Assembly (NCBI GenBank): GCA_964547875.1
Contig: CAZJPE010000004.1
Location: 35,722 to 99,721 of the forward strand
Direction of reading: 5' to 3'
DNA from: JAUSIK01 sp964547875
Lineage (GTDB): Archaea > Nanobdellota > Nanobdellia > Pacearchaeales > GW2011-AR1
DNA length: 64,000 bases
Both the position numbers and the translations under genes were made by a program. Below, one piece after another: positions 25,566 through 33,440 of this stretch; positions within the stretch are counted from its first letter, which is position 1, and each line of letters opens with the position of its first letter. The notes below the pieces were generated by a model, which saw only the letters and a list, made by a program, of their open reading frames with translations, did no database searches and had not been told where the DNA came from.

Positions 25566-26696
25566 CTAGGAAGATTCGCCATATTCTATCGCGAATCTCA
25601 AGATAGCTCCAACGCCTTTTGTGAGATTATAGAACTGCTCGCCGTCCTGGTTTTCTGTGGATATTATAATTACTTCTGAACCTGTATTATTTGCCATTTT
25701 TTCCAATGAATCTCTTTCTTTTTTTTCCAGTTTTACTGAAATTAAAAGAATTTCTACTGCGCCTCTCTCAAGGGCTGTCTTGACCTTTTCAAGCCCGTAT
25801 GCTGCTTTTTCCCTATGCTTACCGAGGGTCTCAAAGAATTTTTCCAGGATATTTTTTTCTTTGATAAGCTCCTGCTCCGATATGTCTCTTTGGGATTCTT
25901 CTACAAGTAACTCTAGGCCGTGCTCGTCCACATAGCCGACGTCTTTTACTGCAATCACCTTTTCTTTTAATTGCGTTACTAGATTGCCTTCTTCCAGGAA
26001 TTCATCTTTTGTCGGGACAGGGCCGCCGACAAGGATTCCTTTTAGCCTTGGCATGTCAAAGAAAACTTTTTTCATTTCGTCTGAGACTCTGCGGAAAAAT
26101 TCCTTTGCCAATCCTTCTGTAATCCTATGAAATCTTTGAGAAGATTGTCCGCCTGCCCTTACTTTTCCTGGAACACCTGAAGTTAATTTCGTTATTGTTT
26201 TTATCTGTTTGCCCTCCAGCATGCCAATTGTTGCCTGCTGTCGGTCTATTACTAAAAGTCCATATATTTCCCTTGATTCCAGCATTTCTTTTAAGGGAGC
26301 TATGGCGAATGTCTGATCGCAGTGATACAATCTTACGTTTAATGGATATGGAGGCTCGTAGACCCAGAGTTCTATGTCTTGGACGCCTTCTTTTTTTGAA
26401 ATATTGCCGCAGAAAATTGCTAAGCCATTAGCAGGAGTTTGCTTGTAATTTTTTAATTCTCTTATTATTCTTTCAAGGGAGTTTTCAACTGCTGTTCTTG
26501 TCGGCTTTGATTTTATGTTCGCTGCTGTTGATTTTTCGTATTCTAATTGTCTTGTTACTGTTGAGAGATTAAAGCCTGCTGGTATCATTACTGTTACTAG
26601 TTCTGTATGTCTGCCTCTTATGCTTCCAAGCAGGTTTATGAGTTCTTCTAATTCTTGCTTTTGCTTGCCTGTGATTTCTATTGTTTCTGTTGGCAT
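25566..26696 (-). CDS. prf1: Peptide chain release factor aRF1
   Basis: Recognises all three stop codons and releases the peptide. It has the decoding motif NIKS (TAANIKSKPTR near 60) and the catalytic GGQ (RAGGQSSQRF near 190). The 376 residues are slightly shorter than typical aRF1 (about 415), mostly because domain 3 is compact. An aRF1 with intact NIKS gives no hint that UAA or UAG is reassigned, which matters for the in-frame stops seen elsewhere in the window. Confidence 0.95.
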   Translation of the reverse strand: MPTETIEITGKQKQELEELINLLGSIRGRHTELVTVMIPAGFNLSTVTRQLEYEKSTAANIKSKPTRTAVENSLERIIRELKNYKQTPANGLAIFCGNISKKEGVQDIELWVYEPPYPLNVRLYHCDQTFAIAPLKEMLESREIYGLLVIDRQQATIGMLEGKQIKTITKLTSGVPGKVRAGGQSSQRFHRITEGLAKEFFRRVSDEMKKVFFDMPRLKGILVGGPVPTKDEFLEEGNLVTQLKEKVIAVKDVGYVDEHGLELLVEESQRDISEQELIKEKNILEKFFETLGKHREKAAYGLEKVKTALERGAVEILLISVKLEKKERDSLEKMANNTGSEVIIISTENQDGEQFYNLTKGVGAILRFAIEYGESS

Positions 26697-26763
26697 GTTT
26701 GGAGAAAAGAAGAAAGGTTAATAAATCTGAGGGTTTTTTAATTACTTGGAGATATTTAATTGA

Positions 26764-26880
26764 ATATATGAAGATATTAAAGAAACAATAGATATACTTT
26801 AAGATATAGATTTGATATCTCAAATTATAGAAAGTGAAGAGAAAATTAAAGAAGAAGATGTGAGGGAATTTGCATATTAG
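26764..26880 (+). pseudogene. Antitoxin C-terminal fragment (Phd-like)
   Basis: Frame 26764-26880 reads YEDIKETIDIL, a TAA, then DIDLISQIIESEEKIKEEDVREF to TAG. This resembles the C-terminal EtieIL-D-liesI-ES-e-ikeG pattern of Phd-type antitoxins, with one stop where Ser is common. No start and no N-terminal DNA-binding part remain, so it is a remnant. Confidence 0.45.
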
Positions 26881-26904
26881 TATATTATTATCTTAATCTC
26901 ATAT

Positions 26905-29238
26905 TCATACAAACTCAACCTTAAACTCGCCTTTTTTGACTTCTTTAGCGTTGGAGACTGCGATTAAATCGTGCATAACATTCAAAAATACTTTTATTTC
27001 TTCTTCTGGCAATGTTAGGATAATCCGCGCGTTCATTGGCTTTTTAGCTTCTGATTTTGCCTGGCGAATTTTTAAGATTATTCCTATTAATTTATCCCAT
27101 GTTTCTTGATCTGATTTTGTTTCTTTTATTTTTATTTGAATTGGCCAGCTTGCGAGATGTATTGACTTATCTTTTTCATATTTTTTGAAATATTCCTGAT
27201 ATAGATATTCTGTTATAAAAGGAGTTATCGGAGCGAATAGTTTTATTATTGTTAACAATGAGTTGTAGAGTGTATAGAATGCAGATGCTTTCTCTTGCTC
27301 ATTGCCATTATAAACGCGGTTTTTTATAATTTCTATGTAATTGTCTGCCAGTGCGTGCCAGAAAAAATTATCTGTTTCTGATTTTGCTTTTGAGTAGTTA
27401 TAATTATTGAACGCGCCTGTTGATGATTTTATTAAATTGTTTAGCTGCGCGATAAATATCCTGTCTGTTTCTATTAATTTTGGCTTTTTTTCTTGGCGTT
27501 TCAGATTTAGAAAAACAAATTTTGTCGCGTTCATGATTTTTGTTATGAACTTTTTTCCCGTGATTATGTCTTTTTCCTGATAGTCTAAATCTTCCCCTAA
27601 TTTGCTTCTCGCTGCCCAGAATCTTAAAGAATCTGCGCCATATTTTTGCATTACTTCTTGAGGGCTTATAACATTTCCCTTGCTTTTTGTCATTTTTTCG
27701 CCTTCAAGAGTGACGAAGCCTGAAATTGTTATATCATTCCATGGAATTTTATTTTCATGTAAATAAGATTTTACAATTGTGTAAAAAGCCCAGGTTCTTA
27801 TTATGTCATGAGCCTGCGGTCTTAGAGAATAGGGAATTTTTATTTTGTTGTTTACTAATGAAGATGCTATTTGAGGGGTTAATGAGGATGTTGTCCATGT
27901 ATCAAGGATTTTTGTTTCCGGAATTGCGTGAGATTTGCATTTTGGGCAGTTCTTTTTGGTTTGTTGCGGGTCTATTGGAAGCTCTGATTTATTTGCGAGA
28001 ATTATTTCATTGCATTTTTCGCAATACCATATTGGAATTGGAATGCCGAAATGCCTGTCTCTTGAGATGCTCCAATCCCATTCTAAGCCCTTTATCCAGT
28101 TTTCATAGCGTTTGAACATGTATTCTGGATGCCATTTTATTTTTTTCCCTTGTTGTATTAATTCTTGTTTTTTATCAAGTATTTTTATAAACCATTGCTC
28201 AACAGGGAGAAATTCTATTTCTGTCTGGCATTTATCATGCACATTAACATCATGCTCTATTGTTTTTTGACTGATAATTAGATTTTTTGCTTTCAACTCT
28301 TCAAGGATTTTTTTTCTTGCTTCTTTTATTGCTGTATTTTGATATTCTTTGACTGTCAATTTCCCTTCTTTGTTAATTATTATTTTTTCTGGCAGTTTAT
28401 GGCGTTTTATTGCGTCTACATCGTATTTGTCTCCATATGAGCAAACCATTAGAACTCCGGTTCCTTTTTCCATGTCTGCTGATTCATCGGCTATTATTGG
28501 AACTTCGTAGTTGAATAAAGGAACTAATACTTTTTTTCCTATTAGATGCTTGTATCTTTTGTCTTGTGGGTTAACAAATACCGCAACGCACGCTCCTAAA
28601 AGTTCAGGCCTCGTTGTAGCAATAGGAAGTTCTTGAGCTTGAACTTTAAATCTCAATGTTGCAAATTGTGTTGTTTTCTCTCTGTCCTCTAATTCGGCTT
28701 GTGCAACAGGCGTCTGACATTCAGGGCAATAGATAGTTGGAAACTTATCCTTATATATCAATCCTTTTTTATATAGTTGGATAAAAGATTCTTGAGATAT
28801 TTTCTGAGATAGCTTATCTATTGTTGAATAATATAAATTAAAATCGCTGCTTATTCCAATGCTTTTCCAGTCTTGGATAAATTGAGGAGTAATGTCTTTT
28901 AATGTTTTGAGGCATAGAGAGGTGAAGTCAGAACGAGACATTGATTTGCTTTTTACATTTTTCAGTTTTTCAACAAGTCTTTCTGTCGGCAAGCCGTTGT
29001 CATCTGTGCCAAATGGATAGAAAACATTATAGCCCATCATTCTTTTATATCGAGCAATAAAATCCTGCTGCGAATATGAGAATGCATGGCCTATGTGCAT
29101 CTTGCCCGAGACAGTTGGGGGAGGAGTGTCTATAGAATAAATTTTCTTTTTTGAATTTGAATTAAATCTGTAGATTTTTTCTTTTTCCCAGAACCCAAAG
29201 ATTTTTGATTCTATTTCTTGGATGCTTATTTCTTTCAT
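26905..29238 (-). CDS. valS: Valyl-tRNA synthetase
   Basis: Charges tRNA-Val. Class I motifs: PPPTVSGKMHIGHAFSYSQQD (HIGH), the zinc motifs YCPECQ and WYCEKCNEI...CPKC, the editing-domain core ATTRPELLGA, and KMTKSKGN (KMSKS type). GTDDNGLPTERLVEK is typical of archaeal ValRS. The 777 residues are short for the family (about 870-900), mainly at the C terminus, where the coiled coil is absent. Confidence 0.94.
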   Translation of the reverse strand: MKEISIQEIESKIFGFWEKEKIYRFNSNSKKKIYSIDTPPPTVSGKMHIGHAFSYSQQDFIARYKRMMGYNVFYPFGTDDNGLPTERLVEKLKNVKSKSMSRSDFTSLCLKTLKDITPQFIQDWKSIGISSDFNLYYSTIDKLSQKISQESFIQLYKKGLIYKDKFPTIYCPECQTPVAQAELEDREKTTQFATLRFKVQAQELPIATTRPELLGACVAVFVNPQDKRYKHLIGKKVLVPLFNYEVPIIADESADMEKGTGVLMVCSYGDKYDVDAIKRHKLPEKIIINKEGKLTVKEYQNTAIKEARKKILEELKAKNLIISQKTIEHDVNVHDKCQTEIEFLPVEQWFIKILDKKQELIQQGKKIKWHPEYMFKRYENWIKGLEWDWSISRDRHFGIPIPIWYCEKCNEIILANKSELPIDPQQTKKNCPKCKSHAIPETKILDTWTTSSLTPQIASSLVNNKIKIPYSLRPQAHDIIRTWAFYTIVKSYLHENKIPWNDITISGFVTLEGEKMTKSKGNVISPQEVMQKYGADSLRFWAARSKLGEDLDYQEKDIITGKKFITKIMNATKFVFLNLKRQEKKPKLIETDRIFIAQLNNLIKSSTGAFNNYNYSKAKSETDNFFWHALADNYIEIIKNRVYNGNEQEKASAFYTLYNSLLTIIKLFAPITPFITEYLYQEYFKKYEKDKSIHLASWPIQIKIKETKSDQETWDKLIGIILKIRQAKSEAKKPMNARIILTLPEEEIKVFLNVMHDLIAVSNAKEVKKGEFKVEFV

Positions 29239-29372
29239 ATTTTTAATAAGGAGATAAGGGTTATAAAGATTCCTTTAAAACTTTTTGTCTTTTATGGTTT
29301 GGATTTTAGATAATGTAAAATCTAAGTATATGAAGAAATAATAAAAGAGGTTTGTGTTTAAAGAAGTATATT

Positions 29373-29810
29373 TTATTTTCTGTATCTTTCTATGATCATT
29401 TTTGCATCTTGTTCGGATAAATCTATTTGTATAACTTTTTTTAAACCGTCTTCACTGTAATCAACCGCTGCCTGACGTCCGCGATTAAACCAACTATCAT
29501 TTATATCAACAGAAACTGCCCAATTATCATATTCTACTGGCAGAGTTCTTTTGAAACCTGCAACTTCCATAAATGATTTATAGTCTATTCCAAAACCATC
29601 AAGAGCATCTTCTAAGTTCTCCCTTCTCAAATCTCGCATCTCATTTTCAGTTCTGATTATATGTGAAATGGCTGACGAACTGTATCTTCCGGAGGGGAAT
29701 GTTGAATATTTTGATCTTGGAATTGTTAAAACTCCTATCGATGCGACTAGAGGCATAGCTAACAATGGAACAATGTATGCTGGAAATTTTCTCTTGTCGT
29801 CAGTTTTCAT
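29373..29810 (-). CDS. Hypothetical exported or membrane-anchored protein
   Basis: A 145-residue protein with an N-terminal hydrophobic segment (AYIVPLLAMPLVASIGVLTI) after a short basic stretch, consistent with a signal anchor. The rest is soluble, with an Arg-rich helix and a beta part (NWAVSVDINDSWF). It ends with KVIQIDLSEQDAKMII. No family recognised. Confidence 0.5.
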   Translation of the reverse strand: MKTDDKRKFPAYIVPLLAMPLVASIGVLTIPRSKYSTFPSGRYSSSAISHIIRTENEMRDLRRENLEDALDGFGIDYKSFMEVAGFKRTLPVEYDNWAVSVDINDSWFNRGRQAAVDYSEDGLKKVIQIDLSEQDAKMIIERYRK

Positions 29811-29989
29811 TTTAATCTCCTTATTAACAAGAATATATCTATATTTTATAAATCTTTTGGTTATTCGCTACTTTAAAGATACAGCTTTAAAAATTCTAAA
29901 TATTGCTTAAAATCAAATAGGGATAATAAAATAACAAAATTTAAATAGTAGAAATTACTAAAGATATTAACTAAAAATATTAATCTAAC

Positions 29990-30247
29990 ATGGGGATCAC
30001 AAAGATAACGAGAAATTATCAAATAACCTTACCTAAGGATATAAGAAAGATGATTAGTCTAAAAGAAGGAGATGAGATAATGTTTATTGTAGAGGATGAT
30101 AAAGTAAGCCTTACAAAAGTAGAAAACGATGTAATACGAAGGACTGCAGGTATTTGGGGAGACATAGGTGAAACAGGAGCAGAATATCAAAAGAGAATTA
30201 GAAAGGGGTGGAGCAGAAGATTGAGAAAGCAACATGCAACTCATTGA
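29990..30247 (+). CDS. AbrB-type antitoxin
   Basis: An 85-residue protein starting MGITKITRNYQITLPKDIRKMISLKEGDEIMF, the SpoVT/AbrB DNA-binding fold, with a basic C-terminal tail. It overlaps the downstream PIN gene by 14 nt. AAATTTAAATAG lies about 45 nt upstream. Confidence 0.82.
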   Translation: MGITKITRNYQITLPKDIRKMISLKEGDEIMFIVEDDKVSLTKVENDVIRRTAGIWGDIGETGAEYQKRIRKGWSRRLRKQHATH

Positions 30248-30608
30248 TACAAATATTTTTATTGATCATTTTAGAGGCTACAAGCCCGCAACAATTTTCC
30301 TTGAATCATTAGATAAAGATGATATAATTTTTTCTGCCATAACTGAAGCAGAAATTATCGCAGGAAAACAATGTTCAGAAGAAAAGAAAAAAAGAGAGAT
30401 ATTGGAATTTCTTATGAGATGGCAGAAGAAAGAGGTCAATAATCAGATTGCGATTAAGGCAGGAGATTTAACTCGTGAATATGGCATGGAGCTTGCAGAT
30501 GCTTTTGTCGCAGCCACAGCTATTCTTTATGATACTGAACTTTTAACAAGAAATGTTAAAGACTTTAGCAATATTCCTAATTTGATAGTTAGAGATCCTT
30601 TTCAATAA
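30234..30608 (+). CDS. PIN-domain toxin (VapC)
   Basis: A 124-residue VapC with all acidic positions: LIDTNIFIDHFRG, ITEAEIIAG, LADAFVAATAI and LLTRNVKDF. The pair with the AbrB-like antitoxin is a textbook vapBC operon and the cleanest one in this window. Confidence 0.85.
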   Translation: MQLIDTNIFIDHFRGYKPATIFLESLDKDDIIFSAITEAEIIAGKQCSEEKKKREILEFLMRWQKKEVNNQIAIKAGDLTREYGMELADAFVAATAILYDTELLTRNVKDFSNIPNLIVRDPFQ

Positions 30609-30640
30609 GGTTAAAAAAATATTGGGGTTTTGATATAATT

Positions 30641-31258
30641 ATGGGCAAGAGAAAGGAGTTTATTAGGATTTTCAAAAAAGCAGAGAAGAAATACGGCAGA
30701 GGCACGAAAAGGCTTGCTGGAGAGGGTTGGGACGCCGATTGGAAATTATTAATCGCGACTATTATGTCTGCTCAATCGCGGGATGAGATGACTATAGAGA
30801 TTGCGGAGAAATTGTTTAAGAGATATAATAGTTTTGATAAGTTGGCTAAAGCGGAGTATTCTGATGTCTTTGGGATTTTTGCGAGCTTGAATTATAATAA
30901 GACCAAAGCAAGAAATGTTATTGCTGCCGCTGGGATGATTACCAAAGATTTTAATGGAAAAGTGCCAGATAGAATTGATTTATTGACTAAGATTCCCGGA
31001 GTTGGGAGGAAAACTGCTAATTTGATGCTGACAGAGCTGCACGAGAAGGACGCTATAACCGTTGACACGCATGTACATAGAATTGCTAATGTTTTAGGGT
31101 TTGTAAAGACAAAGAATCCGCATGAAACTGAAATTGCCTTGCAAAAGATTGCTCCTAGAAAATATTGGAGCAGGATTAATAGGATTTTTGTTTTGTGGGG
31201 GAAGGATATTTATGGGAGAGATAGGAATAGATTGCTTAGGAAACTTGATGAGAAATAG
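30641..31258 (+). CDS. nth: Endonuclease III, iron-sulfur cluster lost
   Basis: DNA glycosylase/AP lyase for oxidised pyrimidines. The helix-hairpin-helix LLTKIPGVGRKTANLML carries the catalytic Lys, and VDTHVHRIANVLG carries the Asp. MSAQSRDEM is the usual Gln-bearing loop. The C-terminal CX6CX2CX5C cluster of most Nth proteins is absent: after FVLWGKDIYGRDRNRLL there are no cysteines, giving 205 residues. Confidence 0.9.
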   Translation: MGKRKEFIRIFKKAEKKYGRGTKRLAGEGWDADWKLLIATIMSAQSRDEMTIEIAEKLFKRYNSFDKLAKAEYSDVFGIFASLNYNKTKARNVIAAAGMITKDFNGKVPDRIDLLTKIPGVGRKTANLMLTELHEKDAITVDTHVHRIANVLGFVKTKNPHETEIALQKIAPRKYWSRINRIFVLWGKDIYGRDRNRLLRKLDEK

Positions 31259-31307
31259 CATGATTTATCATAATAATCTTTATGATAATTGATTATGTTT
31301 GATAGTT

Positions 31308-31508
31308 ATGCATTATGACTTATCTTATCAGGAAAGGGTTTTATTGGCTGCTTTTAGGATTTCTATGGAAAGCAGCGTCAAAAGAGGATATTTTTCACAT
31401 CCTTTTATTGTAGTTAGCGGAGAGAGTATATTGGGAAGTGACAGCGATTTAGTTAGAGAATTATACAATATTGAGATTAATTTAAGAACAACCTTGACGA
31501 ATAGATAG
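31308..31508 (+). CDS. Hypothetical small protein
   Basis: A 66-residue protein from ATG 31308 (MHYDLSYQERVLLAAFRISM...). No membrane segment, no recognised motif; helical N-terminal half. Clean frame between nth and the Sec61 beta gene. Confidence 0.45.
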   Translation: MHYDLSYQERVLLAAFRISMESSVKRGYFSHPFIVVSGESILGSDSDLVRELYNIEINLRTTLTNR

Positions 31509-31538
31509 TTTTTTATATTATAATACTTTATGATAATT

Positions 31539-31703
31539 ATGGCGGAAAATAAGGTACATATGCCCGGGGGATTTGGCGGGCTTATGAGGTATGACGAAGA
31601 GTATCATAGCAAGTTTATGCTTAGCCCTGGGCAAGTTGTTGGATTTGTTGTGTTAGTTATTGTTTTTGTTTTGGCTTTGAAATTGCTTTGGCCTATTGGC
31701 TAG
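31539..31703 (+). CDS. secG: Sec61 beta subunit of the protein translocase
   Basis: A 54-residue tail-anchored protein: MPGGFGGLMRYDEEYHSKFMLSPGQVVGF and one C-terminal membrane helix (VVLVIVFVLALKLLW). The GLMRYDEEY...K...SP pattern is the archaeal Sec61 beta signature. An in-frame ATG nine bases upstream is an alternative start; TTATATTATAATAC upstream fits a near-leaderless transcript. Confidence 0.88.
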   Translation: MAENKVHMPGGFGGLMRYDEEYHSKFMLSPGQVVGFVVLVIVFVLALKLLWPIG

Positions 31704-31794
31704 GGTCGAGTTGGAGATTAAGCGTTTAATTTTTTACTTATAACGATGAAGATTGTGCTATAATATTTAAATAATCTTTATCTCTAAGAAAATT

Positions 31795-31923
31795 ATGGCT
31801 TTAGACTTTAACGATTTTGTGAAATATAAGGAATTTTACGGAAGAAATATTGATCAAATGCCTTTGCTTATAGCAGAAGGCAGAACACCTATTTCTGTAG
31901 CGTGCGTTATGGAGCAAAGATGA
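31795..31923 (+). CDS. Short protein overlapping deoxyribosyltransferase-like gene
   Basis: A 42-residue frame (MALDFNDFVKYKEFYGRN..., ending SVACVMEQR) that starts about 25 nt after TATTTAAATAATC and ends overlapping the next ATG (ATGA). It may be a small leader gene or the truncated start of a longer protein. No family recognised. Confidence 0.4.
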   Translation: MALDFNDFVKYKEFYGRNIDQMPLLIAEGRTPISVACVMEQR

Positions 31924-32335
31924 AAATTTATTTTTGTGGAGCAATAAGAGGAGGAAGAGAGAATAAAGAAATGTATTATAAGATTATTAGACATATGAGG
32001 AATTATGGGGCGGTTTTAACAGAAGAAGTGGGAGATGATGGCCTAATTGAATTGACAAATAAAGAGTTAAGCGATCCTGATATTTATACGCGAGATATGA
32101 CATGGCTTGCTGATTCAGATGTTGCTGTTGCAGAGGTTTCTACTCCGAGTTTGGGGTTGGATATGAATTGAGATTTATTGAAGAATTAAGAAAAAGACAT
32201 TTACTTCTTTATAGAGAAAATAGTGGTAGAAGGTTATCTGCTATGATTTCGGGAAATAAATTTTTTAATATAAGAAATTATAAAAACTTGGAAGAAGCAT
32301 TAAGTCATATTGATGAATTTATGAAAGGTTTATAA
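31920..32335 (+). pseudogene. Nucleoside 2-deoxyribosyltransferase-like gene with -1 frameshift
   Basis: The first frame starts MKIYFCGAIRGGRENKEMY and includes YTRDMTWLADSDVAVAEVSTPSLG, the substrate-binding blocks of the DNPH1/Rcl-like branch. It then runs into LDMN-stop. The -1 frame continues VGYELRFIEELRKRHLLLYR and GRRLSAMISGN to TAA 32333-32335, exactly the missing C-terminal half. A G4 run (TTTGGGGTTGG) is where one G has been lost. Confidence 0.8.
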
Positions 32336-32357
32336 ATTTTGATTGCTCTTAAGTGTT

Positions 32358-32687
32358 ATGAATCCTACGGAGAGAATAGAGGTGAGGAAGATTTATGTGG
32401 GAAAGGCAGCCTTATTTGGCTTGCTTTTCGGTCTGATTATTGGGATAATTGTCGGAGTGTTTCTTTTTGTTAGGATTTTATTAGGAGTTGAGAGCGTTAG
32501 CATTTTTGGGAGGATAGTTGAGACTAATATGCTAATAGGTTTTTTTCTTTTAATTGGAAGCGTAATCTTCTATTCAATTGCAATTTGTATTGCATTAGCA
32601 GTTTGCGCTTTTTTGTATAATTTAATTGCTAGCATTGGGGGAATGCTGCATATTGGGTTGGCCGAACATAGAGAGGAAATTGTTTGA
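32358..32687 (+). CDS. Membrane protein, DUF3566-like layout
   Basis: From ATG 32358 the 109-residue product has two long membrane segments (ALFGLLFGLIIGIIVGVFLFV; GFFLLIGSVIFYSIAICIALAVCAFLYNLIA) with a short loop containing a small beta-like VESVSIFG. The end NLIASIGGMLHIGL resembles DUF3566-type membrane proteins. Function unknown. Confidence 0.6.
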   Translation: MNPTERIEVRKIYVGKAALFGLLFGLIIGIIVGVFLFVRILLGVESVSIFGRIVETNMLIGFFLLIGSVIFYSIAICIALAVCAFLYNLIASIGGMLHIGLAEHREEIV

Positions 32688-32699
32688 TAATTTTACTTC

Positions 32700-32865
32700 A
32701 TGATAACGTCGCGCTTATCTGAAGTTCTTCGCCACTCTTAATTTTATCAAAACGCTCAAAATAAAAGGCAAATATTATAATCAAAAAAATATTGGAAGGG
32801 CTACAATTGAAGTCGTTTACGAGAAAGATAAATATATAAAGGTGGTGACGTTATATTACATATGA
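32700..32865 (+). pseudogene. DUF4258-type toxin-like remnant
   Basis: The frame from about 32734 to TGA 32863-32865 gives NFIKTLKIKGKYYNQKNIG, then RATIEVVYEKDKYIKVVTLYY, the C-terminal half of DUF4258 proteins. A short upstream frame from ATG 32700 (MITSRLSEVLRHS) in another phase could be the earlier part, so the gene is truncated and frameshifted. Its stop overlaps the DUF2283 start, the usual order of this gene pair. Confidence 0.55.
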
Positions 32866-33071
32866 AAATCACATTTGATAAAGAAGCAGATGCAGTATAT
32901 ATTGAATTCTCTGGCGGAGAATTTGCATCAAATAAAAAAATAGACAATGATACTATTATTGACTTAGATAAAAATGGAAATATTCTAGGAATTGAGCTAT
33001 TAAGTGTGAGTGAAAGAATTCCTAAAAACTTTCTATCAAGTGTGCAAGTAGAAAATCTTGTTTCTCAATAG
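32862..33071 (+). CDS. DUF2283 protein
   Basis: A 69-residue protein with MKITFDKEADAVYIEFSGG and TIIDLDKNGNILGIELLSVSERI, the full DUF2283 pattern. DUF2283 genes often follow DUF4258 genes and the pair is thought to act as a toxin-antitoxin-like module. Here the partner is broken. Confidence 0.82.
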   Translation: MKITFDKEADAVYIEFSGGEFASNKKIDNDTIIDLDKNGNILGIELLSVSERIPKNFLSSVQVENLVSQ

Positions 33072-33201
33072 TTTTTCGCACCTTCCCTTTTATTATTCAA
33101 AATCGAAGATTTTGGCAATTTTAGGGGTGGGTGGTTGGTGGTTTAGAGCATTCACAATTACAGATAACTAATATTAAATAGCTAGTTATTCTGGGTTCTA
33201 T

Positions 33202-33435
33202 GTGGCGGACCTTAATTATAAGATAAGCTTTAATACAGAAAATTTAAAGAGAGATATTGCAGATAGACTTGGAGCTATTTTAAGGGACAAATCTTTTGAA
33301 GAAAGATACAAAATAGCTGATAAAACGATAGATGCTCTTTTGGAATTAGGGAATTATGCTATTTATTATGGGATGGTTGAATATGGACTTAAAATTATCA
33401 TGAATAGGTTTGTAACAAATGACGAAGAGGCATAA
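33202..33435 (+). CDS. Hypothetical helical protein
   Basis: A 77-residue protein with a GTG start at 33202 (MADLNYKISF...). It is helical (RYKIADKTIDALLELGNYAIYYGMVEYG). ATATTAAATAG about 28 nt upstream supports the GTG as a leaderless start. No family recognised. Convergent with polB. Confidence 0.45.
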   Translation: MADLNYKISFNTENLKRDIADRLGAILRDKSFEERYKIADKTIDALLELGNYAIYYGMVEYGLKIIMNRFVTNDEEA

Positions 33436-33440
33436 TAAAA

